Source: Caldifarciminota bacterium (GTDB taxonomy: Bacteria > Hydrothermota > UBA3073 > NMUJ01). Taken from it: DNA of 23,056 nt. This document shows positions 15,706 through 23,056 of this stretch, piece by piece. Positions within the stretch are counted from its first letter, which is position 1, and each line of letters opens with the position of its first letter. The stretch covers positions 1 through 23,056 of the forward strand of contig JAGGUB010000004.1 in assembly GCA_021158725.1 (NCBI GenBank). The letters are read 5' to 3'. A model generated the notes under the pieces. That model ran no database searches. It saw only the letters and a list, made by a program, of their open reading frames with translations, and was not told where the DNA came from. A program made the translations under genes and the position numbers.

Positions 15706-18700
15706 ATGTATAGAGTGAATGCTGTTTTAATTTCACTCGTTTGTGTAGTACCAATTTGGGCACAAACCCAAGCGTGGTGGGTGCCTGAGGTTCCCAACCC
15801 TGGCGATTCTGTCACAATCTACTACAACACACGATATGGTATGTTATCAGAAAGCAGCGACTCGATCAACCTACACTGGGGTATAAACGGATGGCACGAA
15901 CCGCCAGAAGACCTGTGGCCACCTGGTAGCTGGGCTTGGGGTGACGGTGCAGCAATAGAGTCACCCATGACACAGCTTGATGATACGATATGGAATATAA
16001 AGTTGGCGACTGATGAGTCGGTTACTCAGATAGATTTCTGTTTCCACAATAATCTAAACGAATGGGATAACAACAACGGTCGGGATTGGCACATATACAT
16101 GGGTGCACCACCTGCAATCGTGGCGGTTAGGTTTGTACTCGATACACGTAGTTGTAACCTCCCATATATAGGGGGTGAGGTAACACAGGTAAACCTTGCC
16201 GGTAACTTCAATGGCTGGGTACCAAACGATCCGTCAATGGCTATGACACAGACCGATAACCCATACGTATGGGAGAAAATCGTCAACCTCTACGAAGGCA
16301 CGTACGAGTATAAGTTTGTAGTCAACCGCTACGTATGGGTAACCGATCCCGACAACCCTGTATATGTGGGTGAGTTCCAAAATGCTGTGATAGTTGTGAC
16401 CAAGGAGCTGCATCCACGTGTATATGTTGATTCACCCCCATATTGTGCGGTACTCTATGATGTCGATACAGTGAACATATTCGCACGTGTACGTACGAAT
16501 GACGATGGTGTACCGATTGATGAAAGTTCGATCATCGTGACAGTCGACGATAGCGTAATACCACATGTGTTCGATACTGATAGCTTGGTGCTCACCGCGA
16601 ATATAAGTAATCTCGGGTATGGGGTACACGTGATATCGATATCGTTATCTGATACCGCTGGTAACCATGGATACGTGAGCTCGGTTTTCGGTATATATCC
16701 ATCGGGTAGCGGGTACCATGCGGTTGATGCAGTGTGTGACGAGCATTACACGTATCCGGTAGGTGTGGAAGATGGTAGCTGCGACCTTATAGCACTACAC
16801 ATAAGTGAGAGCGGTGATTCGCTGAGGTTTAGTGTACATATACGTGATATCACGGACTATACGAAGCTGGGTATCCAGATAGCGAGTGATGCAGTGGGCC
16901 CAATGGTTGAGCTACCACAGGCTCTGGAGGTCAAAACTCATGAATGGAATGGTACCGGTGTATTTTTCACAATTGTTGACCCTAACTCACAGCTGTGCGA
17001 TACAGCTGTCGATAATCATCTCTATACACAAAGGTATCCACCTGTAGTTGGTGACCCCATACCTGTAGCTGTGGTGGATGATAGCTTTGTTTTTGAGCTC
17101 GACCTTGGGGCACTCGAAACGATACTCGGTAGTTACAACGTACCATGGTATTTCTACGTATTTACGTGGGTGGCAGGGTTCGAACCCGATTCCGAGGTTG
17201 GTGGTAGCGCACACTTCATAGATCCTGACATATACGATGTGATGTTCTTCGAATCCGATGAGCTACAATATAAGCTGTTACGGAATTATATACCTGCAGG
17301 TAGGTTAGGTGGCCCCCGTATGGTATCACTTGATGCAATCGGTAGGGGTATAGCTACAATATCGGCGTATGAGATCGATAGCTCATTGTATAATCCAGGG
17401 CCGGTGGTGCGGTTGCTCACCCGCAGTGGTGAGGTGTACGATTCCATCTATACAGTTGATGGTACGATAAGTGATACCACCATACATTCGGCGATACTTA
17501 CAGTCAACCAGGAAGATACCACCATACCTGTAGTGGGGGGATGCTTCTCGGTACAGGTAAAATTAAGCGAAGGTGACAACATCATCTCATGTAGGGCACA
17601 GAATAGTGCAGGTTATTGGGGATATTCGCCATGCATAAACCTACATCTATATGTGGATCATATTCCCAAGGCTATCATCGATACGGTATATGTCGATGGC
17701 AACCGCATATGGGTGGATGGTAGGACAAGTTACGACCCGGACAGCGATCCACTCACATACTTGTGGTACGCGGATACAACAAACCCTGCACCTATAGAGT
17801 TTGATGATCCGAACGCAGCCATTACGGGGTTTGAGGTACCACCAACGGATGGCGAATATTACTTTACTCTGAAAGTTACCGATCCTGACGGGAATACCGA
17901 TTTTGCACGTAGGTTTATAAGGGTTAAAGATGGCACTGTTAATGTTGCAACCACCGACAGTATCGCAGAGTGGATAAGGGATGCCATCATCTACGAGATA
18001 TTCGTACAATCATTCAGCGAAGAAGGTAACTTCAACGCCGTACGTGCTCGTATACCGGAATTGAAGGATTTGGGTATCAACTGCATATGGTTTATGCCGA
18101 TAAATCCCAGCGCATATACCAACGGATATTCGGTACTCGATTACTACGGGATACGACCAGATTATGGTACGGAGGAAGAGCTGCGTGAATTACTTGTTAC
18201 ATGTAAAACATATGGGATAAGGGTTATCATTGATCACGTGATCAACCACTGTTCTAACCAACATCCGTGGATGATAGATGCACAGAGCTATGGTGAGTAC
18301 TCACATTTCTACGACTACTTCATGTGGGATGAACACGGTAACTACCAATGGACAGCAGGTGCTGACCTGCCAGATTTGAATTTCAACAACCCACACCTGA
18401 AATCATATTTACTGGATATGGCAGAGTATTGGGTGACGGAGTTCGATATCGATGGCTACAGATGTGACTTAGCATGGGCGGTGGAAGGTAGGGATTCAAC
18501 CTATTGGCGTACATGGCGTGAACGTGTGAAGTCAAAGAAACCTGATGCATTGCTTTTGGCAGAGGCTCCAGCGGGTGATTTCAGATATTTCAGACATAGG
18601 TTCGATCTCGCATATGACTGGAATCTACACCATGCAGCGCCGGTGAATTTCGCCAATATATTTGATGGTGGTGTCACCGGTGATGAGATAGATGCATTAC

Positions 18701-19590
18701 ATCAGGTTATAACAAACCACGGGTATGCGTTTCCAAAGGATAGGTTTCCGTTGAGGTTTCTCGAAAATCATGACGAAACCCGCTACATAGCGTATCATAC
18801 AGTGGAACAGACCAAACTTATGGCTGCATTGTTGTTCACAATACCCGGTATACCGCTCATATATGCGGGGCAGGAGGTGGGTGAGCTCACACTACGGGAT
18901 AAGATTGATTGGAGTGACCCATATAACTTACGACCATACTACAAGAGATTGTGCTGGATAAGGAATACATTTCCAGCACTTAGGACGGATGAGATTGTAC
19001 GAATAAATACGTCTTCGCCTACTGTGTATGCATTCTTACGTAAAGCGGATGACAATATCGTTATATGTGGGTTCAACTTTTACGAAGGTGGTAACTACGT
19101 AGTGCTACAAATACCAATAGATTCGCTGGGTATATCGCCGGATTCAACGTATTACATGAACGATATGCTGCATAACGAATATGTAGAAACGACGGGTGCG
19201 GGGTTGTCCAACTTCGGTGTATACTTTACAGGGTATGAACCCAAAATATACGTGCTCGCAGATTCGATAATCGTGGGTATGGAAGAGCTTCCACACGCAG
19301 GTGTGAATCGATTGTATCAGAATTTTCCCAATCCATTCAATGGAGTTACCACGATTAGGTACCAGGTGGCAGCTGCATATGGTAAGAAGCTACGTGTGAG
19401 CCTCAAGCTATACGATATAACAGGTAGGTTAGTACGTACATTGGTGGATGGCAATAAACCACCTGGCACATACACGGTGGTATGGGATGGTACCGACGAA
19501 CGTGGTCGTAAGCTGTCTGCGGGTGTGTACTTCTGTAAACTGAAGGTTGGTGGATTCAGTGACATAAAGAAGCTGGTGTTGGTGAAGTAG
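15706..19590 (+). CDS. Multimodular secreted GH13 alpha-amylase-family glycosidase
   Basis: A 1294-residue exported enzyme expected to cut alpha-1,4-glucans. Residues 1-20 are a signal peptide. Residues 22-133 resemble a CBM25/26 starch-binding module (LHWGINGW). Residues 138-232 are CBM48/20-like (VNLAGNFNGWVPNDPSM, YEYKFVVN). An Ig-like region follows, then about 340-548 resembles the C-terminal module of glucodextranase, another Ig-like region, and a PKD-like domain at about 650-745. The GH13 barrel spans about 759-1185. Its four conserved regions are intact: DHVINH (843-848), GYRCDLAW with nucleophile Asp921, LLAEAP with acid/base Glu953, and FLENHDET with Asp1023. Residues 1194-1294 are a FlgD-like C-terminal sorting domain (YQNFPNPFNG to KLVLVK). 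The ATG has no usable Shine-Dalgarno sequence; a stop at 15658-15660 rules out an upstream ATG/GTG/TTG start. The GH13 subfamily and products are undetermined. Confidence 0.93.
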   Translation: MYRVNAVLISLVCVVPIWAQTQAWWVPEVPNPGDSVTIYYNTRYGMLSESSDSINLHWGINGWHEPPEDLWPPGSWAWGDGAAIESPMTQLDDTIWNIKLATDESVTQIDFCFHNNLNEWDNNNGRDWHIYMGAPPAIVAVRFVLDTRSCNLPYIGGEVTQVNLAGNFNGWVPNDPSMAMTQTDNPYVWEKIVNLYEGTYEYKFVVNRYVWVTDPDNPVYVGEFQNAVIVVTKELHPRVYVDSPPYCAVLYDVDTVNIFARVRTNDDGVPIDESSIIVTVDDSVIPHVFDTDSLVLTANISNLGYGVHVISISLSDTAGNHGYVSSVFGIYPSGSGYHAVDAVCDEHYTYPVGVEDGSCDLIALHISESGDSLRFSVHIRDITDYTKLGIQIASDAVGPMVELPQALEVKTHEWNGTGVFFTIVDPNSQLCDTAVDNHLYTQRYPPVVGDPIPVAVVDDSFVFELDLGALETILGSYNVPWYFYVFTWVAGFEPDSEVGGSAHFIDPDIYDVMFFESDELQYKLLRNYIPAGRLGGPRMVSLDAIGRGIATISAYEIDSSLYNPGPVVRLLTRSGEVYDSIYTVDGTISDTTIHSAILTVNQEDTTIPVVGGCFSVQVKLSEGDNIISCRAQNSAGYWGYSPCINLHLYVDHIPKAIIDTVYVDGNRIWVDGRTSYDPDSDPLTYLWYADTTNPAPIEFDDPNAAITGFEVPPTDGEYYFTLKVTDPDGNTDFARRFIRVKDGTVNVATTDSIAEWIRDAIIYEIFVQSFSEEGNFNAVRARIPELKDLGINCIWFMPINPSAYTNGYSVLDYYGIRPDYGTEEELRELLVTCKTYGIRVIIDHVINHCSNQHPWMIDAQSYGEYSHFYDYFMWDEHGNYQWTAGADLPDLNFNNPHLKSYLLDMAEYWVTEFDIDGYRCDLAWAVEGRDSTYWRTWRERVKSKKPDALLLAEAPAGDFRYFRHRFDLAYDWNLHHAAPVNFANIFDGGVTGDEIDALHQVITNHGYAFPKDRFPLRFLENHDETRYIAYHTVEQTKLMAALLFTIPGIPLIYAGQEVGELTLRDKIDWSDPYNLRPYYKRLCWIRNTFPALRTDEIVRINTSSPTVYAFLRKADDNIVICGFNFYEGGNYVVLQIPIDSLGISPDSTYYMNDMLHNEYVETTGAGLSNFGVYFTGYEPKIYVLADSIIVGMEELPHAGVNRLYQNFPNPFNGVTTIRYQVAAAYGKKLRVSLKLYDITGRLVRTLVDGNKPPGTYTVVWDGTDERGRKLSAGVYFCKLKVGGFSDIKKLVLVK

Positions 19591-19635
19591 CTTTTAATCG
19601 TCATAGAGTTAACGTAAACCTACGTGTGGCTGTCT

Positions 19636-22449
19636 CTACACGAAATCCGGATACCGTGGTATCACAGGTGGTACTGAGAACAGTAGCTCACCATTATAGA
19701 TGAACTTCACCTCGCTATCGGGTATGACTTTACCGATTATGTCACCTGGTACACCATTTTTCGCCAGTATATCTAAGAATGTAGCTTCTTTGCCTTTTGC
19801 TATCTCGACAACCACACGTGAGTTGGATTCCGAGAATAGCAACTCCCAGTCTCGTAGCTCACCCTCGTGTGGTATTTTGTCGATATCGATGGTAACCCCC
19901 TTCTGGCCGGTTTGTGCCATCTCGACAACCGTCACCCCTATACCGCCTTCTGATACATCATGTGCTGCTACAATTATACCCTGTTGTATGAGTTCATGTA
20001 CGGCTCGGTATACCCTTCTGGCAAGCTCACCATCAAATGTTGGCACAATACCGTATGGCTCGTTCTCAACATATGCCCACAATGAGCCACCCAACTCGCC
20101 AAGTGTGAAGCCAACGATACCGATACTATCTCCTATGTGTTTCAACCCCATCGTAACCGTGTGATCGATGTCCTCCACGATACCGATAGCTGTAACCAAC
20201 AACGTGTGTGGTATCGATATACTTTTGTCACCCAACCTGAACTCATTATGCAGGCTATCCTTACCCGATATGAATGGCGTACTTAGCTTCTTAGCTGCAT
20301 CGTACAACCCCTTAGCTGTCAACACGAGTGCACCTAATTTTTCGTGATCTTCAGGGTTACCCCATGAGAAATTATCCAGCAATGCTATGTTATCAGGGTT
20401 ACCACCTACTGCAACTATCTGACGTACGGCTTCGTCAACCGCTGCCTGTGCCATCTTGTATGGATGTATGGAATAGAGTGGATTGATCCCACACCCAATA
20501 GCTATACCATATGTGGTGCCAGGCCATGGTGTGATAACTGCTGCATCGCCATAGAGTGGTTTGATTACACTGCCACCCTGTACCTCATGATCATATTGAC
20601 GTACCACCCAATCTTTTGATGCCACAAATGGTGATGCCAACATCTTTAACAACAATCCACGTATGGTATTGCCACTATATTGATGTGTACGGTGTGGCGA
20701 TTCGACACATTTAGGTAACCTTGCCTTTTTGCAGCCCAACGGTTGTTGTTCAAATATAAATTTGGTGTGAAGTTCACCCACCACCTTACCATCGTATTTC
20801 AATATAATCTTACCATCGGACCTGAATTTACCAATGGGGGTGGCTTCACTGTTATATGATTGGAATACTTCTACCAGTTCATCCACCTTATCCGGAGGTA
20901 CCGCTAATACCATACGTTCCTGTGACTCCGCTATCCATATCTCGCGATAGGTTAACCCCTCGTATTTCAGTGGTACGCGGTTGAGCTCAACCTCTGCACC
21001 TGTGTATTTACCGAGCTCCACCACCGCGGTGGCGATACCACCAGCACCACAATCGGTGATCGCCCGATATAACCCCCTATCACGTGCTACCAGCAACGCA
21101 TCCTGTAGCTTCTTCTCAGTGATGGGGTCACCTAACTGTACTGCGGTCATGAACTTTGCCTCAGTTGATGTATCCATCTCACCTGACGAGAATGTCGCCC
21201 CATGTATACCATCACACCCGGTACGACCCCCCACTAATACGATTATGTCACCAGGTTGTACTTGCTTGTGAATTTTATCCCTTGGTATTACACCTACACA
21301 GCCACAATAGACGACAGGGTTTGTCACGTAACCTGGATGGAATATCACCGTACCATTAACTGTTGGTATACCCATCTTGTTACCATAATCACGTACACCG
21401 CTGACCACACCTTTCGCTATACGACGTGGATGCAACACACCTGGTGGTAGCTCCTCATGTTGTAATTCCAGTGGCCCAAACAGAAATACATCGATGTTGG
21501 CGATAGGTTTGGCACCCAACCCCGCACCCAGGATATCACGTATCACACCACCTATACCGGTGGCTGCACCACCGTACGGTTCGAGTGCTGATGGATGGTT
21601 ATGTGTTTCTACTTTTACCGCTACCCCGTACCTATCGTCGAGCGCAAAGATGCCAGCGTTATCCTTAAATGCTGATAATACTCTCGGATGTGCTATCTCT
21701 TCGGTTGCACGCATGATGTAGGTTTTGAGCAGGTTATCGATCACCTTCTTGCCGTCGACTGGGGTATCAAGTTCTATCCTACCACGAAACGTCTTGTGTG
21801 AACAATGTTCCGACCACAATATTGCGATGGTATCTAACTCCACATCCGTAGGGTCACGTCCCAATCTGCGGTAGTATTGTTGTATGGATTGCATTTCGTT
21901 GAGATCGAGGAACATCGCCCTGTTACGTGATATCGACAGCAGCTCATCGGGTGTCGCCTCACGTAACGGTACAGTCACAATTTCCAACTTATAGGTAGGT
22001 ACCGACAGCATATGTTCACCCGTACTGATGTGTTCGATCAACTTATTATACAACAGCTTTTCCGCTATGTGGGTGATAGCTTCACGCTGTATACCGTGTA
22101 GCCTATACTTACGCATGACCTTTACTTCTTCTACCTTATAACCACATTCGTGTATAACTGTACGTGCGGTGTTGGCAACGGGATCCATGACCCCAGGATT
22201 GTATGCGATTATCAGTTCGTCAGCTTGTGGTTTAAATGGATACTCTCTAATCTCATAGGTTTCCCACACATTATCGACGAGTATCTCCTCCGCTATGTGG
22301 ATGGCTATCTCCTTAGTCTCTACGCCTAACAACAAGTATATTTTGCTAAACTCAACCTTATCAACCTCATAGCCCAGCTCCTCTATTTCGTGCTTTATGC
22401 GTTCACCTTCCGTGTTATCTCGTGTATGTATCTCGATAGCCAGATCCAT
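19636..22449 (-). CDS. purL: Phosphoribosylformylglycinamidine synthase PurL with two N-terminal PurS-like domains
   Basis: A 937-residue cytoplasmic purine-synthesis enzyme converting FGAR to FGAM with ATP and ammonia. Residues from about 175 onward are a complete small-type PurL: ILWSEHCSHKTFRGRIELDT (about 210-229), VKVETHNHPSALEPYGGAAT with its ATP/metal site, RTGCDGIHGATFSS, DCGAGGIATAV and HDVSEGGIGV. The first 150 residues contain two similar PurS-like units, each with GY-x-V-x-x-V, a Y-x-L strand and HIAE. The second unit has the PurS wording NPGVMDPVANTARTVI. No glutaminase (PurQ) domain follows; the protein ends at RYPDFV, so a separate PurQ is expected elsewhere. Start: the ATG at 22449 overlaps the tsaD stop as TGATG. 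A GTG one codon upstream (22452) is an alternative. It is co-transcribed with tsaD and converges on the amylase gene. Confidence 0.95.
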   Translation of the reverse strand: MDLAIEIHTRDNTEGERIKHEIEELGYEVDKVEFSKIYLLLGVETKEIAIHIAEEILVDNVWETYEIREYPFKPQADELIIAYNPGVMDPVANTARTVIHECGYKVEEVKVMRKYRLHGIQREAITHIAEKLLYNKLIEHISTGEHMLSVPTYKLEIVTVPLREATPDELLSISRNRAMFLDLNEMQSIQQYYRRLGRDPTDVELDTIAILWSEHCSHKTFRGRIELDTPVDGKKVIDNLLKTYIMRATEEIAHPRVLSAFKDNAGIFALDDRYGVAVKVETHNHPSALEPYGGAATGIGGVIRDILGAGLGAKPIANIDVFLFGPLELQHEELPPGVLHPRRIAKGVVSGVRDYGNKMGIPTVNGTVIFHPGYVTNPVVYCGCVGVIPRDKIHKQVQPGDIIVLVGGRTGCDGIHGATFSSGEMDTSTEAKFMTAVQLGDPITEKKLQDALLVARDRGLYRAITDCGAGGIATAVVELGKYTGAEVELNRVPLKYEGLTYREIWIAESQERMVLAVPPDKVDELVEVFQSYNSEATPIGKFRSDGKIILKYDGKVVGELHTKFIFEQQPLGCKKARLPKCVESPHRTHQYSGNTIRGLLLKMLASPFVASKDWVVRQYDHEVQGGSVIKPLYGDAAVITPWPGTTYGIAIGCGINPLYSIHPYKMAQAAVDEAVRQIVAVGGNPDNIALLDNFSWGNPEDHEKLGALVLTAKGLYDAAKKLSTPFISGKDSLHNEFRLGDKSISIPHTLLVTAIGIVEDIDHTVTMGLKHIGDSIGIVGFTLGELGGSLWAYVENEPYGIVPTFDGELARRVYRAVHELIQQGIIVAAHDVSEGGIGVTVVEMAQTGQKGVTIDIDKIPHEGELRDWELLFSESNSRVVVEIAKGKEATFLDILAKNGVPGDIIGKVIPDSEVKFIYNGELLFSVPPVIPRYPDFV

Positions 22450-23056
22450 CACTCTAATCCACCCTTAGGTAACCTGGAATATGGACGTAATGATAGTGAG
22501 CTACGTTCACCGCGGTTGAGCCGAAACTGTGCCACACTTGCCACCATCGCACCATTATCCGTACATAGTTTACGTGATGGAAAATAAAGCTCCACATTTG
22601 GTAACCTCTCGCGTATCAGGTTACGTAGATATTCGTTAGCTGCTACACCACCCACGACACCTACACGTGGTATTTTGAGCTCACGTACTGCCTTACGTAA
22701 TTTGGTCACCAATGCATCCATGACCGCATGCTGGAAGCTGGCAGCGAAATCTTCACGCCTTACGTCAGGATGATGTTTGAAATACTGTATTGCATGGGTT
22801 TTGAGCCCACTGAAGCTAAAATTATAGCCTGAAATTTCCGGACGTGGCAACTTAACAGCTTGTGGGTTGCCATCGGTTGCAAGTTTCTCAAGCTTTGGCC
22901 CACCTGGGTACTTAAGCCCCAACACACGTGCAACCTTGTCGAGTGCTTCACCAGCTGCATCATCTAATGTGCTGCCAAGCAATTTATAACTACCGGGTGC
23001 ACGTACGAGTACGAGTTCGGTGTGCCCACCTGATACTATCAACACGAGGGTTGGAA
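22449..23056 (-). CDS. tsaD: tRNA N6-adenosine threonylcarbamoyltransferase TsaD, C-terminal part
   Basis: This is the C-terminal 201 residues of a gene whose start lies beyond the right edge; the frame stays open to base 23056. TsaD transfers threonylcarbamoyl from TC-AMP to A37 of ANN-decoding tRNAs, working with TsaB and TsaE. Conserved blocks present are LIVSGGHTELV, the DDAAGEALDKVARVLGL and YPGGP region, YNFSFSGLKTH, GGVAANEYLR and the metal/nucleotide-binding CTDNGAMVA. A GTG at 23043-23045 is the Val of the conserved LVLIVSGGHT strand, not a start; the codons before it read Pro-Thr-Leu in the same frame. The stop codon shares a base with the purL start. Confidence 0.96.
   Translation of the reverse strand, partial: PTLVLIVSGGHTELVLVRAPGSYKLLGSTLDDAAGEALDKVARVLGLKYPGGPKLEKLATDGNPQAVKLPRPEISGYNFSFSGLKTHAIQYFKHHPDVRREDFAASFQHAVMDALVTKLRKAVRELKIPRVGVVGGVAANEYLRNLIRERLPNVELYFPSRKLCTDNGAMVASVAQFRLNRGERSSLSLRPYSRLPKGGLE

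Noticed and set aside
19591..19635. Terminator between the convergent amylase and purL genes
   Set aside because: Only weak 5-bp stems are present (ACGTA/TACGT and CGTGT/ACACG) and no T run follows on either strand.
19700..20164. Plus-strand open frame of 154 codons opposite purL
   Set aside because: It is antisense to conserved purL sequence and Ser/Pro/Thr-rich without motifs; a shadow frame.

Overview
The window is dense bacterial sequence with almost no intergenic space and nothing mobile. No tRNA, rRNA, CRISPR array or insertion sequence is visible, and no stretch over 300 bases lacks a gene. The organism is a diderm (Gram-negative) bacterium: it has a TonB-dependent outer-membrane receptor, a PorV/PorQ-type outer-membrane protein, a lipoprotein and FlgD-like C-terminal domains of the type IX-secretion kind. 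This gene style fits the FCB superphylum or a neighbouring candidate phylum (WOR-3/Stahlbacteria-like). That placement is inference from protein style only. Gly GGT and Ile ATA codons are frequent, and ACGT-containing words recur throughout.

Layout: (1) Bases 1-222 hold the C-terminal end of an alpha-oxoamine synthase (Kbl/BioF family) on the plus strand. (2) Bases 6354 down to 219 hold a tightly packed seven-gene minus-strand run: HD-domain protein, seven-repeat lipoprotein, RsmI, a CDP-alcohol phosphatidyltransferase, inositol-1-phosphate synthase, thymidylate kinase and a galactokinase-like GHMP kinase. Several of these genes overlap. The phosphatidyltransferase and inositol synthase together suggest synthesis of inositol phospholipids. 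(3) A 120-bp divergent promoter region lies at 6355-6474. (4) Bases 6475-19590 hold a plus-strand run of five large envelope and secreted-protein genes: TonB-dependent receptor, a 1107-residue Asp-rich secreted protein, a PorV/PorQ-like protein, a protein with three starch-binding-like modules, and, after a strong hairpin terminator, a 1294-residue multimodular GH13 amylase. (5) Bases 23056 down to 19636 hold minus-strand tsaD (cut by the window end) followed by a purL whose N-terminus carries two PurS-like domains.

The most interesting block is the plus-strand locus. It looks like an alpha-glucan capture and degradation system built from a TonB receptor, a PorV-like protein and surface-sorted CBM/GH13 proteins, with no SusD-type lipoprotein in the window. 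Two other points stand out: a perfect 10-bp terminator hairpin ending 5 bases before the amylase start codon, with no usable Shine-Dalgarno sequence, and the bacterial inositol-lipid gene pair.
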